44,122 bases of DNA from Lachnospiraceae bacterium (GTDB taxonomy: Bacteria > Bacillota > Clostridia > Lachnospirales > Lachnospiraceae). The notes beneath the pieces are model-generated. The model saw only the letters and a list, made by a program, of their open reading frames with translations. It did no database searches and had not been told where the DNA came from. Of the stretch, positions 1 through 8,470 are shown in pieces; the stretch's first letter is position 1, and every line of letters begins with the position of its first letter. The translations under genes and the position numbers were made by a program. The stretch lies in assembly GCA_021153325.1 (NCBI GenBank), contig JAGKTQ010000022.1, forward strand, positions 1 to 44,122, read 5' to 3'.

Positions 1-179
1 ATTTTTCTGTCAACAGCTTTTCATAAATTTTTTTAAAATTTTTGATTTTTTTAAAACAATTTCTTTTTCGCCTTTTTATGCGCTGATTTTATACAAAAAA
101 TCTCTAGAAATTTTTCAAATTAAAAAATTGTGCACAAAAGACAAACTATTGTGCACAATTCTATCAATTTCTATGATTT
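1..179. other. AT-rich non-coding end with paired palindromes
   Basis: No gene is seen here. The stretch lies downstream of the leftward cvpA gene and is very AT-rich. Two identical perfect 10-bp palindromes, TTGTGCACAA, sit at 128-137 and 149-158, with centres 21 bp apart (about two helical turns). Each half reads TTGTGCACA, one base from the DnaA-box consensus TTWTNCACA, so operator, origin-related or terminator-region roles are all possible. The sequence alone does not decide. Confidence 0.5.
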
Positions 180-665
180 TCACACTGCTGCCCGCAGCTG
201 CTCAAATATTTTTTCCAAAAGATTATTATGATAGAAAAACATTAAGATTTCGCTATCGCTAATATAGGCTATCATCATTCTTCCAAAAATTCCTATTGTA
301 AATGTATCTACAACAAAATAAAACGCCCATAAAACTATAAGTACTTCCGCTGCTCCCATGACGATTCCCAGCAATTTATCTGCCGAGTGAATAACCGGAA
401 GCTTCACAATGGCTTTTGCAGAGAAAAAAACAAGGTTCAAAAGTTTAAAACCAATTCCTAATATAATCAGCAGCAAAACAGCTATGACTATGCTTATTTT
501 ATCCATCGAGCGATATGCATTTATGATCTTGCAAATCAAGCCAATGGTTGCAGATGTCACGATCAAGGTAATAAATGCCTGTAATTCCTTGACCATACCT
601 TTTTTATATCCTGCTACAATCCGCCATATAAAGGCAAAGGCTATTATAATCAATAAATAATTCAT
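180..665 (-). CDS. CvpA-family membrane protein
   Basis: A 161-residue, very hydrophobic protein with about four membrane segments (roughly residues 3-20, 27-46, 57-80 and 97-122). The layout and the short basic loop GYKKGMVKE after the first segment fit the CvpA family (colicin V production protein), small inner-membrane proteins of poorly known role. It starts 18 bp after the DUF5711 gene ends, with GGAAAG ahead of the ATG, so it is the last gene of the pfkA-dnaX-recR transcription unit. The family call rests on topology and a few motif residues. Confidence 0.7.
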   Translation of the reverse strand: MNYLLIIIAFAFIWRIVAGYKKGMVKELQAFITLIVTSATIGLICKIINAYRSMDKISIVIAVLLLIILGIGFKLLNLVFFSAKAIVKLPVIHSADKLLGIVMGAAEVLIVLWAFYFVVDTFTIGIFGRMMIAYISDSEILMFFYHNNLLEKIFEQLRAAV

Positions 666-683
666 TTTTCTTTCCTACTAATA

Positions 684-1901
684 TTATTTTAATTCAATCG
701 TTTCCAAAGCATCTTGTGTTACAAGTACATAACGTGCCACACTTTTTGTCGGTATCAATGCATAAACGGTATCTTTAAAGACTCCATTGTATTTTTCTAC
801 ACCACTCATGTTGCTCACTAGACATTCGCTTTCATTATATACAACAAAATAATCTTCGCAAAATACAATGTCTGTATAGTCGATGTTGAATTTTTTAGAA
901 AGCACTTTTTCACCGCTGGTATTAAAAATATCCATGCGGTATCTGTCCTCACCATCTGTATTTAAGTATACAAGTCCTACGTAATTACTATTATAGTAAA
1001 CGCCCTGAACTTCCTCATCAAAAAGCTGCTCTGATGAACTGGTAGGAATTTGTGAACCGGAATAGAACATAATACGATCATCGGCTACTGCAAATGCGGT
1101 AGATGAGTTCATAAATCCACCATATGGTACGATCGTATCCACATAATCATAGCCACTTACGAAATTATCACTCTCATTTTTTCCGACCTGCCCAAAGTTA
1201 TAAAATGCGACCTTAGACTTAATTTCTCCGCTATCCACATAAAGGTAAGAAACCATAACAAGCTGTCCATTATCTGACAGAGATACACTGAGCGGATATC
1301 CGCTGTTTTTCATTCTTGTTTTAAAATAACCAAGCTCATTTCCTTGTGAATCATAAAGATAGATCCATGTAACAGTAGAATCATCCAAAACTGCAGCTAC
1401 CACACCATTTTCTGAAACTGCTACATTTCTAATGGGAAGATTTGTATCTATCTGACCCAAAAAGCTTTGATTATCCATCACATAAATACTTCTTCCATTA
1501 TAATCTGCAATGACTGCTGTCTTCCCATGTATGACCACAAGTGGATTTTGCATTTCAAAAGTCTGATTCCACAAAACCGCACCTTTACTATCCGAGCAAT
1601 TTACCCCATCTTTACTATAGGTGAGAATAGAACCATCCAAATTCAGCACGGTAGTTCCATTGATCATTTCTCTTGAAATGGAACTTTTCACCTCATAATC
1701 TGTATAAATGCGGTTTTTTATTTGTACGTATAAAATGATACCTACTACAACTGCAACCAAAGCAACAGACAGTATACTGATCAAATATTTTCTGCGATGA
1801 GCGCGTATTTTAGCACGATAGTCTACTGTTTTCGTATTTTCTTTCTTTTCCTGCTTTTCCCTCTGCTGCTTATATTTCATATAACTTCTAATATCAGACA
1901 T
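684..1901 (-). CDS. DUF5711-family membrane-anchored beta-propeller-like protein
   Basis: A 405-residue protein with a highly charged N-terminus (about 38 residues, rich in K, E, Q and R), one membrane segment at about 39-59, and a long extracytoplasmic part made of repeated short beta-strand blocks of the type GVVAAVLDDSTVTWIYLYD. The pattern suggests a propeller-like fold. It matches the uncharacterised DUF5711 family found in Clostridia. Gaps to galM (17 bp) and cvpA (18 bp) are short, so it belongs to the same operon. No enzymatic motif is visible; function is unknown. Confidence 0.65.
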   Translation of the reverse strand: MSDIRSYMKYKQQREKQEKKENTKTVDYRAKIRAHRRKYLISILSVALVAVVVGIILYVQIKNRIYTDYEVKSSISREMINGTTVLNLDGSILTYSKDGVNCSDSKGAVLWNQTFEMQNPLVVIHGKTAVIADYNGRSIYVMDNQSFLGQIDTNLPIRNVAVSENGVVAAVLDDSTVTWIYLYDSQGNELGYFKTRMKNSGYPLSVSLSDNGQLVMVSYLYVDSGEIKSKVAFYNFGQVGKNESDNFVSGYDYVDTIVPYGGFMNSSTAFAVADDRIMFYSGSQIPTSSSEQLFDEEVQGVYYNSNYVGLVYLNTDGEDRYRMDIFNTSGEKVLSKKFNIDYTDIVFCEDYFVVYNESECLVSNMSGVEKYNGVFKDTVYALIPTKSVARYVLVTQDALETIELK

Positions 1902-1918
1902 TGTTTCACTCTTACCTT

Positions 1919-2959
1919 TTATTCAAAACGATATATCGTTGTTGATTCATATGGTTTTTCCGGTCCAAAGACCGCACTTGGAAATGTAGGCTCATTTACT
2001 GCATTCGGGAAAAATTGAGTTTCAAGACAAAATCCACTTCTTCCATTGTAAACGTGTCCATTCTTTCCATCCTTTGTATTTATAAAATTACCTACATAAA
2101 ATTGAAAACCGGGCAGATCTGTATAAGCACACATTTTTCTGCCACTCTTCTCATCTTCAATTTCTGCAAATAATTGCATTTTCTGATTCCAATTATCAAT
2201 TGCCCAATTATGATCATAACCACCTGCCAAGGCAACCTGCTCAAAATCAGCATTGATTTCGGCACCTATCTTTTTGTACTCTCTAAAATCCATAGGAGTA
2301 CCTGCCACCTCTGCCAACTCACCGGTAGGAATAAAATCTGCTCTGACCGGCGTATATTTTGACGCATAAAATTTCACTTTATGATCTAAAACTTCTCCCT
2401 TTCCTTCTCCGGAAAGATTGAAATATGTATGATTGGTGGGGTTCAAGACTGTTTTTTTATCTGTTGTAATTTTATAATGAATTTTCAACTCATTATCTGA
2501 AGTTAATGTATACGTTACTGCATTTCTTTTGTTTCCTGGAAATCCCAGTTTTCCGTCTTCCATATCTAACCGAAACACAATGCTGTCATCTGTTGTTTCC
2601 ACATCCCACACCTGCTTGTGATAACCGAAGTTTCCATCGCTATGAAGGTTGTTTTTTCTATCATTTTCTGCCAAATGATATTGCATTCCATCCAACGTAA
2701 AAGAAGCATTCGCAATACGATTTGCATTTGGGCCAACTGTAGCACCCCAAAAGAAAGGGTTTTCAAAATAAGCTTCCAATTTGTCATATCCGAGGACTAT
2801 ATCTTCCAGTTTTCCATTTTTATTGGGCACAAAAAGCTGAACCAGATTAGCACCATAGTTCATGACAACAGCTTTCATTCCATTGTTGTTTTCCAATGTA
2901 TAAAGATAGATTTCTTTGCCATCTTGTGTTATCCCAAATAACTTTTTTTCACCTACCAT
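1919..2959 (-). CDS. galM: Aldose 1-epimerase (mutarotase)
   Basis: Interconverts the alpha and beta anomers of aldoses such as galactose and glucose in the cytoplasm, feeding the Leloir pathway and glycolysis. The 346 residues match the usual length. Visible family landmarks are NR at 80-81, His106 in the LHSDG motif, His177 in PTNHTYFNL, and Glu313 in the C-terminal CLETQFFPN motif; the two histidines and the glutamate are the expected catalytic residues. It lies between recR and the DUF5711 gene in a same-strand run headed by pfkA, so it shares transcription with a glycolytic gene. Confidence 0.93.
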   Translation of the reverse strand: MVGEKKLFGITQDGKEIYLYTLENNNGMKAVVMNYGANLVQLFVPNKNGKLEDIVLGYDKLEAYFENPFFWGATVGPNANRIANASFTLDGMQYHLAENDRKNNLHSDGNFGYHKQVWDVETTDDSIVFRLDMEDGKLGFPGNKRNAVTYTLTSDNELKIHYKITTDKKTVLNPTNHTYFNLSGEGKGEVLDHKVKFYASKYTPVRADFIPTGELAEVAGTPMDFREYKKIGAEINADFEQVALAGGYDHNWAIDNWNQKMQLFAEIEDEKSGRKMCAYTDLPGFQFYVGNFINTKDGKNGHVYNGRSGFCLETQFFPNAVNEPTFPSAVFGPEKPYESTTIYRFE

Positions 2960-3012
2960 ATATTTTCCTCTTCCTTACACTGAGTCTGCTCATCCTGTAC
3001 TTTTCCCCAATA

Positions 3013-3609
3013 CTACAGTTCTACACGCCCCTCTAATGCACGCAGCAAAGTTACTTCATCAATATATTCTAAGTCACCGCCAACCGGTACACCGCTGGCA
3101 ATTCTTGTTATCTTGACACCGGTAGGCTTTATCAATTTACTAATATACATGGCAGTTGTCTCACCTTCGAGACTGGAATTTGTTGCAATGATCACTTCCT
3201 CAACATCATCTTTTAACCGCACCATTAATTCTTTTAATTTTATATCATTAGGTCCAATTCCAAGCATAGGCGAGATCGCCCCATGCAGCACATGATAAAC
3301 ACCTTCGTATTTTCCTGTTTTTTCGTAGGCTGTCATATCTCTTGTGTTTTCCACTACCATAATTAAATTATGATTACGTTTTTGATTCGCACAAATCGGA
3401 CAAACTTCACTATCAGTCAAAGTAAAACATTCTTTGCAATATTTTACATTTGCTTTCGCATCTATAATGGTATTTGCTAATCGATTTACTCTATCCTGCG
3501 GCATATTGATCAAATGAAATGCTAATCTCTGTGCCGATTTGGATCCAATTCCCGGAAGTGCCGCCAATTCTTCAATCAAACGATTGATGTGTCCACTATA
3601 AAGTTCCAT
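3013..3609 (-). CDS. recR: Recombination mediator protein RecR
   Basis: RecR works with RecF and RecO to load RecA on gapped single-stranded DNA. The 198-residue protein shows the N-terminal helix-hairpin-helix (LPGIGSKSAQRLAFHL, about residues 18-33), a four-cysteine zinc finger (C58, C61, C70, C73) and a Toprim domain beginning at VVENTRDM (about residue 84). The start ATG overlaps the ybaB stop by one base (TAATG), showing translational coupling. dnaX-ybaB-recR is one of the best conserved bacterial gene strings. Confidence 0.97.
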   Translation of the reverse strand: MELYSGHINRLIEELAALPGIGSKSAQRLAFHLINMPQDRVNRLANTIIDAKANVKYCKECFTLTDSEVCPICANQKRNHNLIMVVENTRDMTAYEKTGKYEGVYHVLHGAISPMLGIGPNDIKLKELMVRLKDDVEEVIIATNSSLEGETTAMYISKLIKPTGVKITRIASGVPVGGDLEYIDEVTLLRALEGRVEL

Positions 3610-3959
3610 TAGAACGGAAAGCCTCCTCCTAATCCTAAACCACCTGTCATTTTATTCATCGCTTCTGCAGTAGCTTCATCTGCCATACGCAGTGCTTCGT
3701 TTGTTGCTGCCATTACAAGATCTTCTAACATTTCAATATCATCAGGATCTACTACTTCTTCAGAAAGCTTTACTTTTGTAACTTCCTTTTTACCAGTCAC
3801 TGTTACTTCTACTGCACCGCCACCTGCTTTTGCAGTAAATTCCTTGGTTTCCATTTCCTTTTGGCTCTCTTCCATCTGACGCTGCATTCTCTGCGCCTGT
3901 TTCATGAGATTGTTCATATTTCCCGGCATTCCTCCAGGATATCCTCCACGTTTTGCCAT
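3609..3959 (-). CDS. ybaB: YbaB/EbfC nucleoid-associated protein
   Basis: A small dimeric DNA-binding protein of the YbaB/EbfC family, thought to act in nucleoid organisation or recombination. The 116 residues have a Gly/Met-rich N-terminus, the typical MNNLMKQAQRMQRQMEESQ helix, a central beta region (GGGAVEVTVTGKKEVTKVKL) and a Gly-rich tail. It sits 22 bp after dnaX and overlaps recR by one base, the normal arrangement. Confidence 0.95.
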   Translation of the reverse strand: MAKRGGYPGGMPGNMNNLMKQAQRMQRQMEESQKEMETKEFTAKAGGGAVEVTVTGKKEVTKVKLSEEVVDPDDIEMLEDLVMAATNEALRMADEATAEAMNKMTGGLGLGGGFPF

Positions 3960-3981
3960 TTTAAAATCCTCCTGCTAAAAA

Positions 3982-5547
3982 TTAATCTTCTTCCTCTATA
4001 TCCATATGGATAATCTGGGATAAGTCCACATAGTTTGATTCAAATTCTCTTGCACTTCCCACGCTCTGTACATTAACCTCTACTTCTTTTCCGATGGATT
4101 CCGAAATAATCTGTTCCAAAAGCTGTCTGTTTTCCGGTTGCTTTATCAAATAATCCGAAGCAATTCCATCTTCCAATACGAGCATCAGCTTATTATCGCC
4201 ACCGAGACTTAATTTCGCTGCCTTAATATAAGTCTTCAAAGGTTGTGGACACTCTGCCACAATGCCGCTCCAGCGATTCACTATCTGTTCTACCTCCTCC
4301 GGTATTGCCTTCGGCAAAGGAGGTCTTTCTTTATTCAATGTAACTTGTGGTTCACTTGTACCTGCTCCTGCTGCAGGTGCAGCAGTGATAATACCTTTTT
4401 CCAGCTTTTCTTCAATTTCACGTACTCTATCCAAAAGAGAATCCTGTGTCGTTTCCATTTCTGGTTTACATAATTTAATTAACGCCATCTCAATAAGAAT
4501 ACGCTTATTTGCAGAATACTTTAACTGTCCGGACAGCTCTGAAAAAATACGGATATAACGCATAATAATTTCCATATCCGCCATCTGTGCTTCTTCTTTC
4601 AGTCTTGCAAGATTATCACTGGACATATCAATAACATCTTCTATATTATCTGATGTTTTGACTAAAAGCAAGTTACGCAAATACCATGTGAAGTCTGTAA
4701 CAAATTGTGTAAGCTCACGCCCCTGCATGATCATTTCTTCCAAAAGTTCGATACAGCCTAAAACATTACGCTCCAGCACATTACGCAGCAATCTGCTGAA
4801 TACGCCAACATCTACAGCTCCGAGTACATCCAATACTTTATCATACGTCAACTCCTGTCCAAAATGAAAAGCGATGCATTGGTCCAGAAGACTAAGTGCA
4901 TCACGCAAAGAACCATCCGCCGCTTTTGCCACATAGCGGATGGCTTTCTCTTCTACTGAAACTTGTTCCGTTTTCATTAATTCTGTCAGACGATCTGCAA
5001 TCGTGTCTACCGTAATTCTTTTAAAATCATAACGCTGACATCTGGATAAAATGGTAATCGGAATTTTATGCGTTTCCGTTGTTGCCAGTATAAAAATAAC
5101 ATAAGATGGCGGTTCTTCCAATGTTTTCAGTAAAGCATTGAAGGCTCCTATGGAAAGCATATGAACCTCGTCAATAATATAAACCTTATATTTACCCTCT
5201 GCCGGTGAATAGGAAACTTCATCTACAATTTCGCGGATATTATCCACACTGTTATTTGATGCCGCATCAATTTCGATCACATTCATACTGGCACCCGCAG
5301 CGATCGCCTTACAAGTAGGGCACTCCCCGCAGGGACTGCCCTCTATTGGATTTTCACAATTTACTGCTTTTGCAAAAATTTTCGCTATAGTTGTCTTTCC
5401 GGTTCCTCTTGTTCCACAGAAAAGGTAGGCATGTCCGATACGGTCTGCTTTTATTTGGTTTTTCAATGTTGTCACAATATGATCCTGTCCCTTAACATCC
5501 TCGAAATTATCAGGACGGAACTTACGATAAAGCGCTGTATAAGACAT
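3982..5547 (-). CDS. dnaX: DNA polymerase III subunits gamma/tau
   Basis: AAA+ clamp-loader subunit of the replicative DNA polymerase. The 521 residues carry Walker A GTRGTGKT (45-52), a zinc module of four cysteines (C64, C73, C76, C79), Walker B IIDEVHML (124-131) and the SRC motif in TILSRCQRYDF. The C-terminal part, beyond about residue 370, is the variable tau region. AGAGGAAAG precedes the ATG. I saw no obvious slippery site of the E. coli dnaX type, but did not search exhaustively. It starts 27 bp after pfkA and is probably read from the pfkA promoter. Confidence 0.96.
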   Translation of the reverse strand: MSYTALYRKFRPDNFEDVKGQDHIVTTLKNQIKADRIGHAYLFCGTRGTGKTTIAKIFAKAVNCENPIEGSPCGECPTCKAIAAGASMNVIEIDAASNNSVDNIREIVDEVSYSPAEGKYKVYIIDEVHMLSIGAFNALLKTLEEPPSYVIFILATTETHKIPITILSRCQRYDFKRITVDTIADRLTELMKTEQVSVEEKAIRYVAKAADGSLRDALSLLDQCIAFHFGQELTYDKVLDVLGAVDVGVFSRLLRNVLERNVLGCIELLEEMIMQGRELTQFVTDFTWYLRNLLLVKTSDNIEDVIDMSSDNLARLKEEAQMADMEIIMRYIRIFSELSGQLKYSANKRILIEMALIKLCKPEMETTQDSLLDRVREIEEKLEKGIITAAPAAGAGTSEPQVTLNKERPPLPKAIPEEVEQIVNRWSGIVAECPQPLKTYIKAAKLSLGGDNKLMLVLEDGIASDYLIKQPENRQLLEQIISESIGKEVEVNVQSVGSAREFESNYVDLSQIIHMDIEEED

Positions 5548-5574
5548 AAACTTTCCTCTTTCTAAATATTACTG

Positions 5575-6648
5575 TTAATCGCCGAAGCTGATTCCTAACA
5601 TTTTTGCTTCCTTGACGATTGTAGCATCTGGTGAAACCATTTTCAATTTACCTGCTACTTCTTCTAACGGCACTTTTACAATTTCACGATTACGATAACC
5701 AACCATGAAACCATATTCGCCTTTTAATATTAATTTTCCTGCTTCTGAACCGAGGCGGCTTGCAAATACTCTGTCATATGGACAAGGACTGCCACCACGC
5801 TGTGTATGTCCCGGCACAGTAACTCTTACTTCACGTCCAGTCTTTTCCTGAATCTTTGCTGCTACTTCATAAGAAACAGATGGGTATGGGCTCTTCTTTA
5901 ACTTCTCTTTATATTCCTTTTTGGAGAGTTTTGCATCCTCTTTAGAAATAGCTCCCTCTGCTACTGCAAGTATTGTAAAACGACATCCTCTCTTGTCACG
6001 AGCCTCGATCGCTTCGATAACTTTATCAATATCGTATGGAATTTCCGGAATAAGGATGATATCCGCTCCACCAGCCATACCTGCATTCAATGTAAGCCAG
6101 CCTACTTTATGTCCCATAACTTCTACGATAAATACTCGTCCATGGGAAGCAGCTGTTGTATGGATACAGTCAATTGCATCCGTGGCAATATCTACAGCAC
6201 TCTGGAAGCCAAATGTCATATCTGTACCCCAAAGGTCATTATCAATTGTTTTTGGAAGAGTAACTACATTCAGTCCTTCTTCACGAAGCAGATTAGCAGT
6301 TTTGTGTGTTCCATTACCACCAAGAATTACAATACAATCCAATTTCAATTTGTTATAATTCTTTTTCATTGCTTCTACTTTATCGATACCGTTTTCATCC
6401 GGTTGTCTGATCAATTTGAAAGGAGTTCTGCTTGTACCAAGAATAGTTCCTCCTTTTGTAAGAATGCCGGAAAAATCCTCACCACTGAGCATACGGTAAT
6501 TTCCGTAAATCAATCCTCTGTATCCATCTAAAAATCCATAAATTTCTACTTTTTCACCGCTGCATGAAAGGCATTTTACAACTCCTCTCATGGCTGCATT
6601 CAAAGCCTGACAATCCCCACCACTTGTAAGCATACCTATTCTCTTCAT
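5575..6648 (-). CDS. pfkA: 6-phosphofructokinase, PfkA superfamily with atypical donor-site residues
   Basis: Phosphorylates fructose 6-phosphate in glycolysis. The 357 residues include the N-terminal LTSGGDCQALNAAMRG motif, TIDND with catalytic Asp136, GHTQRGG and a SYEVA segment. The donor site is mixed: GGNGT at 110-114 has glycine where PPi enzymes have aspartate, but PKTIDND at 132-138 has lysine where E. coli PfkA has glycine. GGNG also replaces the usual GGDG. ATP is the likelier donor, but this belongs to a group where ATP versus pyrophosphate cannot be assigned with certainty. First gene of the operon; good GGAGG ribosome site. Confidence 0.9.
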   Translation of the reverse strand: MKRIGMLTSGGDCQALNAAMRGVVKCLSCSGEKVEIYGFLDGYRGLIYGNYRMLSGEDFSGILTKGGTILGTSRTPFKLIRQPDENGIDKVEAMKKNYNKLKLDCIVILGGNGTHKTANLLREEGLNVVTLPKTIDNDLWGTDMTFGFQSAVDIATDAIDCIHTTAASHGRVFIVEVMGHKVGWLTLNAGMAGGADIILIPEIPYDIDKVIEAIEARDKRGCRFTILAVAEGAISKEDAKLSKKEYKEKLKKSPYPSVSYEVAAKIQEKTGREVRVTVPGHTQRGGSPCPYDRVFASRLGSEAGKLILKGEYGFMVGYRNREIVKVPLEEVAGKLKMVSPDATIVKEAKMLGISFGD

Positions 6649-6706
6649 TACCGTGTCCTCCTTATAGGTTTTATGTAACCTAGTTTAACCAATTCATATC
6701 AAATAA

Positions 6707-6735
6707 ATTATATTATAAATTCATTATTATAACAA
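6707..6735 (-). promoter_or_regulatory. Promoter of the pfkA-dnaX-recR-galM operon
   Basis: On the minus strand TTGTTA (6730-6735) is followed after exactly 17 bp by a consensus TATAAT (6707-6712), giving a start near 6700, about 50 nt ahead of the pfkA ATG. No comparably strong promoter was seen between the following genes. Confidence 0.75.
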
Positions 6736-6742
6736 GAATTTG

Positions 6743-6771
6743 TTGACTGAAATCGCCCCAGACATTATAAT
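6743..6771 (+). promoter_or_regulatory. Promoter of tRNA-Ser
   Basis: TTGACT (6743-6748), a 17-bp spacer and TATAAT (6766-6771) lie about 22 bp ahead of the tRNA. This is a near-consensus housekeeping promoter, placed back to back with the pfkA promoter (only 7 bp between the two -35 boxes). Confidence 0.85.
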
Positions 6772-6793
6772 ATTTTTTCGTAATGAATATTTT

Positions 6794-6879
6794 GGAGTCG
6801 TATCGAAGTGGTCATAACGGGGCGCACTCGAAATGCGTTAGCCCTCCGGGGCACGAGGGTTCGAATCCCTCCGACTCCG
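6794..6879 (+). tRNA. tRNA-Ser(CGA)
   Basis: The acceptor stem GGAGTCG (6794-6800) pairs fully with CGACTCC (6872-6878), followed by discriminator G. The anticodon loop is CTCGAAA within the stem CGCA/TGCG, giving anticodon CGA (reads UCG). The T arm holds GGTTCGAATCC, and a long variable arm typical of serine tRNA lies between. CCA is not encoded. tRNA-Ser next to tadA and the SRP RNA recalls the Bacillus gene order. Confidence 0.95.
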
Positions 6880-7021
6880 CTCTTTCTAAATTCCCCATCA
6901 ACTATGTCCGAACTTTACTCATATTCTTATATTTTCCCGTATATTTATAAGACAACCATCTGCCGTTATAATATCTAAATATTCGTTTGTTCACAAAAGT
7001 GACACGGCACGCGAAAGAGTG

Positions 7022-7050
7022 TTGAATATTTGTTTTTCCATTGCTATAAT
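7022..7050 (+). promoter_or_regulatory. Promoter of the DUF4317 gene
   Basis: TTGAAT (7022-7027), 17 bp, TATAAT (7045-7050). The predicted start near 7057 leaves a 50-nt leader before the ATG at 7107. The stretch from the tRNA (6879) to here shows nothing else I can name. Confidence 0.75.
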
Positions 7051-7106
7051 TTTATAATGCTTAGAATTTATGTGCAGTTTTTCTTTTGCACGAAAGAGAG
7101 GAACTT

Positions 7107-8390
7107 ATGACAAAAAAAGAGGTTTTAGAATTAAAAAGACGTTTTACCAAAAATGAATGTACGTTTACAAAAGTGTGTGGTTGTTATGTAAATGCCAACC
7201 GTGAAATCGTTGTTACATTTAACGAAACTTTTTTGAATCTGGAAGATGAAGAATTTTATAAATATTTGGAAATTGCAAAGAAAACCTTATCTGGTACTCT
7301 TGGAAACAATTTATTGGAACTGGAATTTCCACTTGCTGAGGAAAATGCAGGTGGTAAGCAGCAATTCTTAATGGGGCTGAAAAGCAGCGAATTAAAAAAT
7401 GAAGAACTTTTAAATACCTTTTATCAACAGATCATTGATAGCTATGATTATGTAGGAAACTTTTTGATCCTGCTCTTTCATGATGCCTATGATGTCATTA
7501 CGAAAACAAATGACAATGCCAAATTGGATGAATCCGAAGAAGTATATGAATATGTTCTCTGTTCCATCTGTCCAGTCGTCCTTTCCAAACCAGGACTTGG
7601 CTATCGCGAAGATGAACACCGCATTGGTGCACGTATCCGTGACTGGGTCGTAGGCGTTCCTGAAAACGGATTTTTGTTCCCAGCATTTACCGACCGCAGC
7701 ACTGACATTCATGCGATTCTTTATTATGCACGCAATGCAAAAGAACCACATCCGGAGTTGATGGAAAATGGGTTAGGCTGTGGCTCCAAGCAGACTGCAA
7801 CAGAAAAAAAAGAGGCATTTCGTGCTATCGTTAAAAGTGCTGTAATTGACGAGGAAAAAAGCGAAGAAGTTTTCATGGAAATTCAGGAAGGTCTGAACTC
7901 CATGTTGGAAACACAGGAAGAAATCTATGGAAAAACAGCTGCTCCTGTTCTTTTGAAAAAAGAAAACATTCAGGAATTAATGAGTACGATTGAAATTCCA
8001 CCAGAAGTAACGGCAAAGATTGAGCAGTCTTTTGAAGAAAATTTTGGCGCTGAAGCACCAGAAGCAGAATTTTTATTAGACACAAAAGCACTTGCAGCCA
8101 ATACGGAAAAGAAAGAAAAACAAGTATTGGAAAAACAGGTCGTGCAGCTTCAACAGAAATTGGAAGAAAAAACGGCAGAATACGATGCAGCTGTTATGGC
8201 AGCTGGAACTATGACAGAAAACAACGACGACGGAACATCCACGGTAAAGACCTATGATGTTATTCTTCGTGTAAAACCACAAAAGGTCGACCAGATAAAA
8301 TCACAAATGATCGATGGTAAAAAATGTATTGTTATCCCTATGGAAGAGGACGAGCATGCGAATGTCAATGGTGTGAATACCATCGTGTAA
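7107..8390 (+). CDS. DUF4317 family protein
   Basis: An uncharacterised Clostridia protein. The N-terminus (TKKEVLELKRRFTKNECTFT, then CGCYVN) and the later KTLSGTLGNNLLELEF segment are typical of DUF4317. About 427 residues, soluble, no signal peptide; a charged coiled-coil-like region (KEKQVLEKQVVQLQQKLEEK) lies about 100 residues before the end. I chose the ATG at 7107 because AGAGAGG stands 5 nt ahead of it; an in-frame TTG 21 bp upstream has no ribosome site and would swallow this one. Monocistronic: own promoter and a strong terminator. Function unknown. Confidence 0.85.
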   Translation: MTKKEVLELKRRFTKNECTFTKVCGCYVNANREIVVTFNETFLNLEDEEFYKYLEIAKKTLSGTLGNNLLELEFPLAEENAGGKQQFLMGLKSSELKNEELLNTFYQQIIDSYDYVGNFLILLFHDAYDVITKTNDNAKLDESEEVYEYVLCSICPVVLSKPGLGYREDEHRIGARIRDWVVGVPENGFLFPAFTDRSTDIHAILYYARNAKEPHPELMENGLGCGSKQTATEKKEAFRAIVKSAVIDEEKSEEVFMEIQEGLNSMLETQEEIYGKTAAPVLLKKENIQELMSTIEIPPEVTAKIEQSFEENFGAEAPEAEFLLDTKALAANTEKKEKQVLEKQVVQLQQKLEEKTAEYDAAVMAAGTMTENNDDGTSTVKTYDVILRVKPQKVDQIKSQMIDGKKCIVIPMEEDEHANVNGVNTIV

Positions 8391-8409
8391 CTTATACATA
8401 AAACAGACA

Positions 8410-8470
8410 AACAGCCTCAGAATAACCTAACGCTTTATCAGTGCGGTTTATGAATCTGAGGCTGTTTTTA
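8410..8470. terminator. Bidirectional intrinsic terminator between DUF4317 and nrdG
   Basis: A perfect 12-bp stem, AACAGCCTCAGA (8410-8421) with TCTGAGGCTGTT (8455-8466), ends in a T run on the plus strand. It serves the two convergent genes; the minus-strand copy has a weaker T tract. Confidence 0.85.

Noticed and set aside
7086..7106. Upstream TTG start for the DUF4317 protein
   Set aside because: It would place the good AGAGAGG ribosome site inside the coding region; the ATG at 7107 has the right spacing to it.
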